A DNA stretch of 64,000 nt from Anaeromassilibacillus sp. An200 (lineage in GTDB: Bacteria; Bacillota; Clostridia; Oscillospirales; Acutalibacteraceae): positions 1-64,000 of the forward strand of contig NZ_NFJU01000018.1 in the NCBI RefSeq assembly GCF_002160025.1, written 5' to 3'. Of this stretch, positions 38,170 through 47,408 are shown one piece after another. Numbering within the stretch: position 1 is the stretch's first letter; the number at the start of each line of letters is the position of its first letter. The position numbers and the translations under genes were made by a program. The notes beneath the pieces were generated by a model. It made no database searches, was not told the origin of the DNA, and was given only the letters and a program-made list of their open reading frames with translations.

Positions 38170-39267
38170 TTGAAAAGGAAAGCAGGAAGATTTTTGTCCA
38201 CAGTTTTGGTTGTCGTAATGCTTGCGGCAGCCACCCCCGCCATGAGCGCCAGCGCGGCAGCACTGACTTGCCCCGGAACGGGCGGATGGTCGAGCATGAA
38301 GTACGATGATGCCACCGGAAACACCACATGGTACATGAAGGACGGCTCCGTCATCGTACAGGATGAGAACGGAAACGTAATTCAGAACACGCAGACCGCT
38401 GCGCCGAGCGCGGCGGCGACCGGCTGGACGAGCGACACGAACAGCGATCTGACCGTGCAGCCCGGGAAGACGTATCAGTTCAAGTTCACGGCAGCGAACC
38501 CCAGCGGCATCAACGTGTGGATGGGGACGCCCGGTGTCTTCAACGTGACGAAGGCAGCGACCGAGGCGAATGCCGTGTACTACAAGATCACGGCGGTTGG
38601 CACGCCCGGCGCGGCAGCTGGCGTGTACGTCTCGTATAACGGCGGCTCCGGCACGAAGCTGTGCGTTGCAACTGTCGCGGGAGGCAGCACGTCTTCCGGG
38701 AATACGTCTTCCGGCGGTTCCACGTCGAGTACACCGGATACGTCTGGCATGACGGAAAAGCAGAAAGCAGCTGTAGAAGCTGGACTGACGCTCGGTGACT
38801 GGAATCATGAGTACGAGCAGGAAGTTTTTGACCTTGTGAACGAAGAACGTGTGAAGCTTGGACTGCCGAAACTGGTATGGGACGTCAATGGAACTGATTT
38901 GGCGCAGATTCGTGCTAAAGAACTGTCGATCAAATATTCCCATACTCGTCCAGACGGCACTCATGCTGGTACGGAAAACATTGGCAGCGGCGACGCCATC
39001 CCTATTCTGGTGGAGGACCCCAGCGGTGTGCATTGGGCGCTCTGGAATGGCGATCCGAAAAGCATTGTCGCTTCATGGATGGGATCTGAAGGCCACTACA
39101 AAAATATGATGGACTATGAGGTAGATGACGCTGGAAATGTAATTGGTGCTACTGCTATGGCGGTTGGCTGCTATGTAGACAAAGAAGGAAGCATTTGGTG
39201 GGTGCAGGTTTTCACGGGAGGAAAATCCGTTTTGGAGAATCCTACCTACCGCAATCCGCTTCTGTAA
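38170..39267 (+). CDS. Secreted CAP-domain protein
   Basis: This 365-residue protein starts at TTG 38170, nine bases after GGAGGAGG. A signal peptide (to about residue 30) and an N-terminal beta domain lead to a Ser/Thr/Gly linker (SSGNTSSGGSTSSTPDTS). The C-terminal CAP/SCP domain contains VFDLVNEERVKLGLPKLVW, HTRPDG, GTENIGSGD and SWMGSEGHYKNMM, the conserved CAP motifs. CAP proteins are secreted and bind lipids or cell-wall parts. It belongs to the surface module with the sortase and the adhesin. Confidence 0.87.
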   Translation: MKRKAGRFLSTVLVVVMLAAATPAMSASAAALTCPGTGGWSSMKYDDATGNTTWYMKDGSVIVQDENGNVIQNTQTAAPSAAATGWTSDTNSDLTVQPGKTYQFKFTAANPSGINVWMGTPGVFNVTKAATEANAVYYKITAVGTPGAAAGVYVSYNGGSGTKLCVATVAGGSTSSGNTSSGGSTSSTPDTSGMTEKQKAAVEAGLTLGDWNHEYEQEVFDLVNEERVKLGLPKLVWDVNGTDLAQIRAKELSIKYSHTRPDGTHAGTENIGSGDAIPILVEDPSGVHWALWNGDPKSIVASWMGSEGHYKNMMDYEVDDAGNVIGATAMAVGCYVDKEGSIWWVQVFTGGKSVLENPTYRNPLL

Positions 39268-39318
39268 GCAGCCATTTTGACCATTCTCTTTCATATCATT
39301 TCAAGTATCATTGTTCTC

Positions 39319-39357
39319 AAACAGGCTTGTATGGAAACATACAGCCTGTTTTTTTAT
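39319..39357 (+). terminator. Terminator between CAP protein and adhesin
   Basis: AAACAGGC pairs with GCCTGTTT around a second inner stem (GTATG/CATAC), followed by a T run. The adhesin therefore needs its own promoter or readthrough. Confidence 0.85.
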
Positions 39358-39400
39358 ACCTTTTTTATTTTCCCATTGGGAGAAAGGAGAACGCACACAC

Positions 39401-42400
39401 ATGAAAGGAAAATTAGCATCCCTTTTGAGGAAGGTAACGGCGTCCTTGTTGGCTGCGGCTACCATCCTCACTCCATCCATCCTGCAGGCTGTACCCGCTT
39501 ATGCTGCGGGAAACACGCAAAGTCCTGTGAAGCTTGCAGAAATCAACCCCTTCGACAATTTGCTCTGTGCTAAACACAGCAGCGATGTGAGCGCCCACAA
39601 CGCAAACATCATGGAGGTCGAAATCGACGGACAGAAGTATCTGGCCTACTGTCTGAACCACAATCGCTATGGCTCGGACAATGTGAGCGGAGGGGCGGTC
39701 GGTTCTTCCGGATACAGTGTGCAGGTATATGATCTTGATGATCCTGCCCTGCAGAGTATGGATACATTTAAGAACGACGAAGATCTAATGCTGGCTATGC
39801 AAGGCGTTATTTCTGTTGGCGGATATACCGGAGGCGGTGATGCTGCTGCACAGAAATTGATGGACCCCTATGACCAGACCAGGCAGCTCTATCACGACCA
39901 TTATCAAGCGTATGCGGTAACCAAGTATGCCATGTGGTCGTTGGCAAGCAAATGGGTCCCCGGTAACGACTGGCGTGTGAACTCCAGTGCCAAGTACAAG
40001 CCGGAGGATTCGCAGTATATGCTGCAATCCTTGATTAACATCTACGGTTCAGGTACAAATTGGAAACAATTTAATGATGAAAATATCTATGTAATTGCAC
40101 AAGATCCGGACGGTGACGGAGATTTTTGGCAGACGGATTCCTCTTCCGGACTGAAATTTATCGAATTCCGTGTAGAAACCGGCTTGTCTGGCAATAACAA
40201 GGATCGCGTCCGGCTCCACGCAGAGTATACGGTCGAACCGGCTGATACGCTTCCGGAAGGGTTTTACGTTGCCAAGACAGACGGCACAAAAATCACCAGT
40301 GCCACGACGCTGGCGGGCGGTACCACCAACGCATGGGAAAGCACCGATAAATTCCGTGTGTATGCAGAAGCCGGTGCCGACATAACTCTGATTGAGCAGG
40401 GCGTGGTTGCAGCCAATGTCAAAAGCCAGGTGCTGACCTATGGTCTGAAATATGGCATGGCGATTACTCCATCCGGCTATACCAGTGTGCAGAATTACGC
40501 ACTGGTACCGGAAAATGGCTGGAAAACAGTTTCTGCCCCTGTGAAAATTCAGGACGTCGAAGACAGCCCGCTTTCTTTTCAAATTAAGAAGGTAGACGGC
40601 GGCACCGGTCTGGCTGGCGCGGAATTTCATGTGACAGGGCCTGACAGTTTTGATCAGACCTATACGACTTCTTCTTCAGGCACTGTAAATATCGCTGTTC
40701 CCAATCCTGGCACATACGTCGTGCAAGAAACCAAAGCGCCTTCCGGATATGCTTTGGACAGTACAAAGTATACAGTCGAAGTGCAGAACGGCGGCGAACA
40801 AGTCGTGCTTACCGTGCAGAACAGCAAAAAAGCAAGTCTGCGTATTGTCAAACGCGACGCTTTGACCGGTGAAACGCTGGCAGGCGCTGTTTTTACCGTC
40901 CGTAATATTGATACCGGCTGGGTATCTGATGTGACAACCGGAGATTCCGGTATTGTAACCGTATCCGACCTTCAGCCGGGATCATATGAGGTTACGGAAA
41001 AATCGCCCCCTCCGGGCTATCAACCCTCAGAGAATCCTACACGTTCCATCCAAATTGAAGCGGATGGTTTTGTGGAACTGGTGTATGATAATCAGCCGAT
41101 CAACGGCACTGTGAAGATTATCAAGACGGCGGAGAACAACGGCGACCCGCTCGAGGGCGTCACCTTTGAAATCAAGCGCCGCGACGGCGCGGAGAAGTGG
41201 GACGTGACCACAGATGAGAACGGCGAAGCGGAAATTGAACTGCCCGCCGACTGGTACGTCATCACCGAGACGGACGCGCCGGACAACGTGGAGATTGACC
41301 CCACGCCCCATACAATTCAGCTTGAACCAGGGCAGACCTACGAGCTGAAGCTGACCAACGTGCTCAAGAAGCAGCTCGTTGTTGAAAAGCGCGACGCCGT
41401 GACAAATGAGCTTGTCCCCGGTATGATTTTTGAAATCAAATCGCCGGACGGCGACCTGTTCGGCCCCGGCAACTGCGGACGCGGCGAGGGTATTTATCAG
41501 ACAGACGAAAACGGACAGATTACCTTCGACACGATGGAAACCGGCACAAGCTGGGTGATCACCGAGCTGGAGGCTCCTGCCGGATACGTCCTCAACAGCA
41601 CCCCGCAGACGGTGAAGATTGTCAACGACGTGACTATCGTCACCATCCGCAACGACCAGAAACCCGGCCTGCTGCTCACGAAGGTGGACGCGGACACCGG
41701 CAAGCGCATCATGGGTGCGAAATTTACCTTCACGATCCCCGGCACACAAACGGTCTACACCCGTGTGACGGATAACAATGGTGTGATTTTCCTCGAGGAT
41801 CTGGACGTGACGTCCATTGTCATTCAGGAGATCGAGCCGGCTCCCGGCTACATTGCCAACGACAAGCCGGTTACGGTGCAGCTCAAGCCGAACGAGCGCA
41901 CTGACGTTACCTTTAAGAACACTTCTCGTCCGGGCTTGCGGATCTGCAAGATTGACACGGACGGCAATCCGGTCGCCGATGTGGTGATTAAGGTCAGCAA
42001 GGCAGACGGTCAGGTGGTGGGCGAGTATACGACGGACGATTCCGGCATCATCTACATTCCGAATCTGGAAGCCGGAACCTACGACGTGCAGGAGATCTCC
42101 GCGCCGCCGCAGTACGTCGTAGACAGCACTGTTCACCGCGTCACGCTGGAAGCTGGGAAGATTGGCGAAATCACCCTGCGCAACAGCGTCAAGCCGACGC
42201 TGCGCATCGTCAAGGTGGACAGCGTAACCAAAGCTCCCATCAAGGGCGTGACTTTTGAGGTGCGCGTCACAGACGGCGCGAAAATCGGCGATTATGTGAC
42301 GGACGAGAACGGTGAGATTCTTGTCACCGGCCTGCAGGCTGGCACGAATTACACCATCAAGGAAGTCGCCACACTGCCCGGATACGTCCTCGACGAGACG

Positions 42401-44644
42401 CCCAAACAGATTACACTGGAAGCCAACAAAATCACGACCGTGCAGTTCGAGAACAAGGCAAAATCGCCGGTCTACATTCTCAAGCTGGACGCCAAAACCG
42501 GCAAGGGTGTTCCCGGCGTGCGGTTCCGCGTGACAAAGGCGGACGGCTCGCTCATCGGCGAGGTTGTCACGGACTCCACCGGCCGCGCCACGCTGACAAA
42601 TGTGCCGAGCGGGTACATCACCGTCACGGAAATTTCTGTTCCGGACGGCTATGTGCTCGATCCCACGCCGCAGACCAAGCTCGTGACGGGCGAAACACCG
42701 GTCGAGTTTGTTTTTGAAAATCAACCGTACGGCTCGATCCTCATTAAGAAGCTGAACGCAGAAACCCTGAACCCGCTTTCGGGAGCGATCTTCAAGGTAA
42801 CGGAAGCGGACGGGACACTGATTGGCGAGAATTACGTCAGCGGCCCGGACGGGACAGTGCTCGTCTCCGGCCTTGACCCTGAAAAAACCTATATCGTGTC
42901 CGAAACCAGAGCGCCAGACGGCTTCCTTATCAGCGACGCCCCCAAGACAGTGACCGTCAAGCCGGGCGAAACCGTGGAGGTCATCTTCCAGGACGATCGC
43001 GTAGAAGAATTTACCATCCGTAAGGTTGGCAGCGACGGCAAGCCGATCGGCGGCGTTACCTTCGTTATTTCCACGTTGGCGGGCGCGGAGGTGGCCAGAG
43101 TGACCACCGGCAGCGACGGCCTCGCTGTGCTGACCGATATTCAGCCGGGCAGCTACAAGGTACAAGAGGTTTCCGTGCCGGACGGCGTGATTCTCGACAC
43201 GACACCGCAGACCGTGGAGGTTGTGGCCGGGAAGCCCACCACGCTGACCTTTGTCAACGACTATGAGGGTGGGCTGCGAATTATCAAAACGGTTACGCAG
43301 ACCGGCAAGGCACTTAAGGGCGTTACCTTCCGCATTGAAAAACCGGACGGCGGCCTGATCGGTGAATATACAACGGACGAGCAGGGGCAGATTTTTGTAT
43401 CTCTCGAACCTCAGACCGTGGTAGTGCGGGAAATCTCCGCGCCGGAGGGTTACTCCGTCGATTCCACACCGCGGACGGTGGAGATCAAAGCGAACGATAT
43501 CACGACCCTCACCTACAAGGACGAGCGGTTGAACGGCATCCGCATCCGCAAGGTGGACGCCGACACCGGCAGAGGAATCTACGGTGTGCGGATCATGGTC
43601 ACCGATGAAAACAACGACGTAGTCGGCGTGTACACGACAGATCATCAGGGCTATATCGAAATCGACAAGGAGCTGTCGGACGGCGTCTATTATCTCGAAG
43701 AGATCGAGGCCGCGCCGGGGTATGATCTCGACAAGGTTGTGAAGCGCATCCGGATTGAGAACGGGAAAACGAAGGTCATTGTCTGGGAGAACGCCCGCGA
43801 AAAAGGCCAGATTCAGATCCTGAAAACCTCGGCGGACGCGAACCCCGTCACCGGTCAGCCTGCCGGGAGCCGGCTGGAGGGTGCGGTGTTTGAAATTGCC
43901 CGTGCGGATACGGATCGGGTGGTCGGCTACATGGTGAGCGACTACCGCGGCGTGGCGGTTTCCGAGCCTTTGCCGCTGGGGAAATATGTGGTGCGTGAGG
44001 TCACGCCGCCGGCATTTTACCAGCTCAACTCCAGGGAGTTCACCGTGGAACTCAAGGTTCAGAACGACGTTGTCCGGGTGGAGGTGCAGAACAGCAGCGC
44101 GCAGATTTCGACCAGCGTGAAGAAATCCGGCAATACCATCGTTGTTCCCGGCCAGCAGATGCGGTATGACTTTTCCGATATCTGCAATTTGTCCAACGTG
44201 CCTTTGGAGAATTTCTACTGGCATGATGAACTGCCCAGCTCCGTGCGCCTCACTACGATTCACACTGGCACCTGGTCGCAGCCGGGCTTGACCTATTCTG
44301 TGACCTACCGCACCAACAGGAATTCTGCCTACCGCACGCTCGCTTCCGGTCTCCTGTCCACACAGTCGTATGATCTGGACTGCACGCCCTCGAAGCTTGG
44401 GCTGGCAGCGGATGAATTCATCACGGATTTCCGGTTTGAATTCGGTACCGTGCAGCCCGGCTTCCGGGAGCAGGACAAGCCGATGATTCTCGTCACAGTC
44501 AACCAGGGCTTGGCGAACGGGCATCGGTTTGCCAACAGAACCGACGCGGGAGGCCAGTACAACGGCAAGTGGTTCAGCTCCAGCTTCACCTGGGTGACGG
44601 AGGTGTACGCACCGGTACTGGAGTATCCGAAGACGGGGTACTAA
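39401..44644 (+). CDS. Large SpaA/Cna_B-repeat surface adhesin
   Basis: This 1,747-residue protein has a signal peptide, an N-terminal thioester-like domain (AYCLNHNRYG near residue 80 and AYAVTKYAMWSL near 165), 13 Cna_B repeats of about 85-100 residues, and a distinct C-terminal beta domain. Each repeat has a Lys near its start (IKKVD, IVKRD) and the Glu of the (V/I)xE(x)xAP segment that forms isopeptide bonds; repeats 9 and 11 end in D (FQDD, YKDE) rather than N. It ends at LEYPKTGY with no membrane helix. It probably helps cell contact during mating. ATG 39401 follows AAAGGAG. Confidence 0.92.
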   Translation: MKGKLASLLRKVTASLLAAATILTPSILQAVPAYAAGNTQSPVKLAEINPFDNLLCAKHSSDVSAHNANIMEVEIDGQKYLAYCLNHNRYGSDNVSGGAVGSSGYSVQVYDLDDPALQSMDTFKNDEDLMLAMQGVISVGGYTGGGDAAAQKLMDPYDQTRQLYHDHYQAYAVTKYAMWSLASKWVPGNDWRVNSSAKYKPEDSQYMLQSLINIYGSGTNWKQFNDENIYVIAQDPDGDGDFWQTDSSSGLKFIEFRVETGLSGNNKDRVRLHAEYTVEPADTLPEGFYVAKTDGTKITSATTLAGGTTNAWESTDKFRVYAEAGADITLIEQGVVAANVKSQVLTYGLKYGMAITPSGYTSVQNYALVPENGWKTVSAPVKIQDVEDSPLSFQIKKVDGGTGLAGAEFHVTGPDSFDQTYTTSSSGTVNIAVPNPGTYVVQETKAPSGYALDSTKYTVEVQNGGEQVVLTVQNSKKASLRIVKRDALTGETLAGAVFTVRNIDTGWVSDVTTGDSGIVTVSDLQPGSYEVTEKSPPPGYQPSENPTRSIQIEADGFVELVYDNQPINGTVKIIKTAENNGDPLEGVTFEIKRRDGAEKWDVTTDENGEAEIELPADWYVITETDAPDNVEIDPTPHTIQLEPGQTYELKLTNVLKKQLVVEKRDAVTNELVPGMIFEIKSPDGDLFGPGNCGRGEGIYQTDENGQITFDTMETGTSWVITELEAPAGYVLNSTPQTVKIVNDVTIVTIRNDQKPGLLLTKVDADTGKRIMGAKFTFTIPGTQTVYTRVTDNNGVIFLEDLDVTSIVIQEIEPAPGYIANDKPVTVQLKPNERTDVTFKNTSRPGLRICKIDTDGNPVADVVIKVSKADGQVVGEYTTDDSGIIYIPNLEAGTYDVQEISAPPQYVVDSTVHRVTLEAGKIGEITLRNSVKPTLRIVKVDSVTKAPIKGVTFEVRVTDGAKIGDYVTDENGEILVTGLQAGTNYTIKEVATLPGYVLDETPKQITLEANKITTVQFENKAKSPVYILKLDAKTGKGVPGVRFRVTKADGSLIGEVVTDSTGRATLTNVPSGYITVTEISVPDGYVLDPTPQTKLVTGETPVEFVFENQPYGSILIKKLNAETLNPLSGAIFKVTEADGTLIGENYVSGPDGTVLVSGLDPEKTYIVSETRAPDGFLISDAPKTVTVKPGETVEVIFQDDRVEEFTIRKVGSDGKPIGGVTFVISTLAGAEVARVTTGSDGLAVLTDIQPGSYKVQEVSVPDGVILDTTPQTVEVVAGKPTTLTFVNDYEGGLRIIKTVTQTGKALKGVTFRIEKPDGGLIGEYTTDEQGQIFVSLEPQTVVVREISAPEGYSVDSTPRTVEIKANDITTLTYKDERLNGIRIRKVDADTGRGIYGVRIMVTDENNDVVGVYTTDHQGYIEIDKELSDGVYYLEEIEAAPGYDLDKVVKRIRIENGKTKVIVWENAREKGQIQILKTSADANPVTGQPAGSRLEGAVFEIARADTDRVVGYMVSDYRGVAVSEPLPLGKYVVREVTPPAFYQLNSREFTVELKVQNDVVRVEVQNSSAQISTSVKKSGNTIVVPGQQMRYDFSDICNLSNVPLENFYWHDELPSSVRLTTIHTGTWSQPGLTYSVTYRTNRNSAYRTLASGLLSTQSYDLDCTPSKLGLAADEFITDFRFEFGTVQPGFREQDKPMILVTVNQGLANGHRFANRTDAGGQYNGKWFSSSFTWVTEVYAPVLEYPKTGY

Positions 44645-44683
44645 CCAGATAAAGTCTGCACACAACATATATTTATGGTGACA

Positions 44684-44715
44684 AGGAGGGGCCGAGCAGC
44701 CCCTCCTCATTTTAT
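44684..44715 (+). terminator. Adhesin terminator
   Basis: AGGAGGGGC (44684-44692) pairs with GCCCCTCCT (44699-44707), followed by CATTTTAT. Confidence 0.85.
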
Positions 44716-44734
44716 GATTGACTGGGGGAATTGA

Positions 44735-44992
44735 TTGAGAAATCGTCTGTTGGAAACCATTGCGCAAAAGCATCGTGTTCCGGTTGAAAAGCTGCGTACA
44801 CAGACGGAATGCAAATGGGAGGCTCTCGGAGAGCTCTGCTTATTTCCGCATAAGGAACAGTTTTCCCTGAAAATATGGGAAGAAGCCGTTTCCTATCTGC
44901 TCGGATGCGAGATCCGTTTTGAAAGCTATGAAGAAATCGGGAGAAGTCTCAAGCCATTCTCCCTGACGGTAAAGGGAGTATCATCGTCATGA
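44735..44992 (+). CDS. Small ICE protein, unknown
   Basis: An 85-residue protein starting at TTG 44735 after GGGGGAA. It is mostly helical with no motif that I recognise; KLRTQTECKWEALGELCLFP has two cysteines. It overlaps the DUF3846 gene by four bases (ATGA), so it is expressed with it. Confidence 0.6.
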   Translation: MRNRLLETIAQKHRVPVEKLRTQTECKWEALGELCLFPHKEQFSLKIWEEAVSYLLGCEIRFESYEEIGRSLKPFSLTVKGVSSS

Positions 44993-45372
44993 AAATCTTA
45001 TTGATAGAGCCGGGAAAGACAGCGCGTGCGGCCGAAATGGAAAACAATCTTACCGCCATGCAGAAGACGGTGGGAGGCCCGATACAGGCGCTGTATCCGT
45101 GGGAGGATCCGGTGGCCCTTGTCTGCAACGACGAGGGGAAGAATGAAGGCTTGCAGCTGAACCGCATGCTGGAGGACTATGACATTGTCGCGGGGACTTT
45201 CTTTCTCTGCGGCATCGAGGAAGATCATTTCTGCGATCTGCCGGATTCCCTGATGGAGAAATACCGGAGGAAATTTCTTGACCCGGAGAGATTTCTCAGG
45301 ACGCCGCAGGGAATCCTGAGTGTCCGCGTAAAGGAAAGACCGGAGAAAAAACCTCGACAGGAGGAACGTTAG
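44989..45372 (+). CDS. DUF3846-family protein
   Basis: This 127-residue protein matches DUF3846: MKILLIEPGKTARAAEME at the start, GPIQALYPWEDPVALVCNDEGKNEGLQLNR in the middle, and YDIVAGTFFLCGIEEDHFCDL late. The family is almost confined to Firmicutes ICEs and phages and resembles small antirestriction or DNA-mimic proteins, but no function is proven. It lies four bases before the SAM synthetase gene. Confidence 0.82.
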   Translation: MKILLIEPGKTARAAEMENNLTAMQKTVGGPIQALYPWEDPVALVCNDEGKNEGLQLNRMLEDYDIVAGTFFLCGIEEDHFCDLPDSLMEKYRRKFLDPERFLRTPQGILSVRVKERPEKKPRQEER

Positions 45373-45376
45373 GAGA

Positions 45377-46639
45377 ATGTCCATGAATCGAATGGTTACC
45401 GCAGAATCCGTTACCGTGGGGCATCCCGACAAGCTGTGCGATCTGATTGCAGACAGCGTGCTCGACGACTGCCTCTCTCACGACCCGTTTTCCCGTGTGG
45501 GCTGCGAAGTGATAGCAGCGGGAAAACGCATCATTGTGGCCGGAGAAATCAACAGCCTGCATGAGCCGGACGTCGGAGCGATCGTAAGCTCCGTGCTGCG
45601 CCGCACCGGATATCCGGCAGAACGCTTCGTGATTCAGCGCCTGCTCCGCAGGCAGAGTCCCGACATTGCCTCGGCGGTGGAACTTCCCCTCGAGAGACGG
45701 GAACGGAACACATACTTCCCCAATCGCGAGCGGCAAAGCAGAAGAGAAGGCCGGGTACAGGACGCGAAGTGTGTCCAGGCTCAGCCTGGGGAAAGACGGC
45801 ATGGGAAGGAGCAGGATGCTCCCGCCCTGCAGTGGGGAGCCGGGGATCAGGGTGTCATGGTCGGATATGCCTGCCGGGAAACACCGCAGCTGCTGCCCCT
45901 GCCCGTCGTTCTTGCGCACCGTCTCACAGACGCCGTAACGGCGGCGCGCCGCAGGCTCCCCTTTCTGGGGCCGGACGGCAAAGCGCAGGTCACCGTTACC
46001 TATGACGGGGAAGGAAAGCCGCTGTGTCTGGATACGGTTGTACTTTCCGTACAGCACAGCCCGGAAACGCCGCAGGACGAGCTCTGCTGGGAGCTGACGG
46101 ACAAAGTACTGGCTCCTGCTCTGCGGGAGCTTCCGCCCGACGAGGAGACGAAGCTTCTGATCAATCCGTCCGGCCGGTTTGTGCTCGGAGGCCCGGAAGC
46201 CGATACAGGGCTGACGGGCAGGAAGCTGGCGGCGGACGCTTACGGAACGTTTGCCCCGCACGGAGGCGGCGCGCTGTCCGGCAAGGATCCGACGAAGGTT
46301 GACCGTTCCGGCGCCTACCTTGCCCGATATATTGCCAAAAACCTTGTGGCGGCCGGATTGTGTGAAAGATGCCAGGTGACGCTGGCGTATGCCATCGGCA
46401 GGGCGGAACCTGTCATGACGCAGGTGGATACCCTTGGTACCGGAACATTCTGCGCCGATGACTGCCTTGCGGACGCGGTAAAGCTGCTCTTCCCCCTGAC
46501 GCCCGCCGCCGCGATCGCCCATCTCGATCTCCTCTCGCCGCGCTACGCTGATACAGCCGCCAACGGTCATTTCGGCAGGCCAGGGCTTCCCTGGGAGCGC
46601 ACGGATATGGCCGCCGCGCTGCGGGAGGCTGTCCTGTAA
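45377..46639 (+). CDS. metK: ICE-borne S-adenosylmethionine synthetase, divergent
   Basis: MetK makes S-adenosylmethionine from methionine and ATP. This 420-residue copy has the N-terminal ESVTVGHPDKLCDLIADSVLD, GAGDQGVMVGYAC near residue 154, NPSGRFVLGGPEADTGLTGRK and the SGKDPTKVDRSGAYLARYIAKN signature, so the active site looks whole. Between SPDIASAV and GAGDQG, where E. coli MetK has about eight residues, it has an insert of about 50 mainly charged residues in the active-site lid. It probably supplies the two methyltransferases on the element. Neighbours are ICE genes, so this is not the housekeeping copy. Confidence 0.9.
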   Translation: MSMNRMVTAESVTVGHPDKLCDLIADSVLDDCLSHDPFSRVGCEVIAAGKRIIVAGEINSLHEPDVGAIVSSVLRRTGYPAERFVIQRLLRRQSPDIASAVELPLERRERNTYFPNRERQSRREGRVQDAKCVQAQPGERRHGKEQDAPALQWGAGDQGVMVGYACRETPQLLPLPVVLAHRLTDAVTAARRRLPFLGPDGKAQVTVTYDGEGKPLCLDTVVLSVQHSPETPQDELCWELTDKVLAPALRELPPDEETKLLINPSGRFVLGGPEADTGLTGRKLAADAYGTFAPHGGGALSGKDPTKVDRSGAYLARYIAKNLVAAGLCERCQVTLAYAIGRAEPVMTQVDTLGTGTFCADDCLADAVKLLFPLTPAAAIAHLDLLSPRYADTAANGHFGRPGLPWERTDMAAALREAVL

Positions 46640-46666
46640 CATAATGCACTGAGATTTTGCAATCCG

Positions 46667-46696
46667 CTTGCATATTGCAAGCAGTTCGGTTATACT
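46667..46696 (+). promoter_or_regulatory. RelB/RelE promoter and operator
   Basis: TTGCAT (46668-46673) and TATACT (46691-46696) are 17 bases apart. The palindrome CTTGCA-TAT-TGCAAG (46667-46681) overlaps the -35 box, with a further TTGCAA half-site just upstream, the layout of an autorepressed toxin-antitoxin unit. Confidence 0.8.
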
Positions 46697-46718
46697 ATAG
46701 GCAAAGGAGATGATTCTT

Positions 46719-47024
46719 ATGGCGAGAACATCCAACGTATTTGCCCGTGTAGAACCGGAAATCAAAGAGCAGGCTGAGGAAATTCTTGACCAGCTTGGCA
46801 TCCCGATGTCGAACGCTGTCGGCATGTTTCTGCGTCAGGTTGTCCTTCAGAGAGGAATTCCGTTTGAGATGAAACTGCCCAGGCGCGAACCGCTTTCCTT
46901 TGGTTCCATGACGGAGGAACAGCGCGACGCGGAGCTGGAGAGAGGAATGGCAGACCTCCGCGCCGGACGCACCTGTTCTGCAGACAGCGTTCTGGAGGAG
47001 CTTCACGGTGATTACGGACTGTGA
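46719..47024 (+). CDS. RelB/DinJ-family antitoxin
   Basis: This 101-residue antitoxin has the RelB/DinJ ribbon-helix-helix N-terminus (ARTSNVFARVEPEIKEQAEEILDQLGIPMSNAVGMFLRQVVLQRGIPFEM). The C-terminal half would wrap the toxin. ATG 46719 is nine bases after AAAGGAG; an ATG at 46710 lies too close. It overlaps the toxin gene by four bases (GTGA). Confidence 0.9.
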   Translation: MARTSNVFARVEPEIKEQAEEILDQLGIPMSNAVGMFLRQVVLQRGIPFEMKLPRREPLSFGSMTEEQRDAELERGMADLRAGRTCSADSVLEELHGDYGL

Positions 47025-47347
47025 ACTGGAACATCCGCTATACGATGTCCGCAAAGCAGGATTTGCGGGATATTTTGGACTATGTGTCCGAAGAGCTTCT
47101 GGAACCATCCGCGGCCCGGCGGCTGGTCAGCCAAATCATGGAAGAAATCGGAAAGCTCAATCAAATGCCGGAGCGTCACCGCGTCTATGAAAAGGAACCG
47201 TGGCGCAGCCGGGGACTGCGTGTGTTTCCGGTGAAAAAGTATCTGGTCTTCTATTTACCGGATCCCGGTTTGCATGAGGTCACCGTAGTCCGCATCTTCT
47301 ACGGTGGCCGCGATATTCGCACACAGCTGAGTGAAACGGAAGAATAG
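47021..47347 (+). CDS. RelE/ParE-superfamily toxin
   Basis: This 108-residue protein has the RelE/ParE fold: YTMSAKQDLRDILDYVSEEL, AARRLVSQIMEEIGKLNQMPERHRVY, and late strands LRVFPVKKYLVFYLPDP and VTVVRIFYGGRDIRTQL. The RIFYGGRD end is typical of the ParE/YafQ side of the family. The start is GTG 47021, overlapping the antitoxin stop. It should keep the ICE in the population. Confidence 0.88.
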   Translation: MNWNIRYTMSAKQDLRDILDYVSEELLEPSAARRLVSQIMEEIGKLNQMPERHRVYEKEPWRSRGLRVFPVKKYLVFYLPDPGLHEVTVVRIFYGGRDIRTQLSETEE

Positions 47348-47355
47348 CAAAAAGG

Positions 47356-47393
47356 AAAGCGTCTGTCGAAGGGCAGACGCTTTCTGTGTTTTA
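47356..47393 (+). terminator. Toxin-antitoxin terminator
   Basis: AAAGCGTCTG (47356-47365) pairs with CAGACGCTTT (47374-47383), followed by a T-rich stretch. Confidence 0.82.
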
Positions 47394-47408
47394 TGGAGGT
47401 GAGAGGTT

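Noticed and set aside
40560-44100. Regular repeats that could suggest CRISPR or a VNTR
   Set aside because: They are protein-level Cna_B repeats of about 280 bases with diverged DNA, and no CRISPR array is seen anywhere.
41027-44773. Minus-strand frame of 1,248 codons opposite the adhesin
   Set aside because: Produced by the regular codon use of the Cna_B repeats; nothing recognisable.
45776-45790. Palindrome CCAGGCTCAGCCTGG in metK, similar to one after galK
   Set aside because: Only the 13-base core is shared and flanks differ, so a common mobile repeat is not supported.
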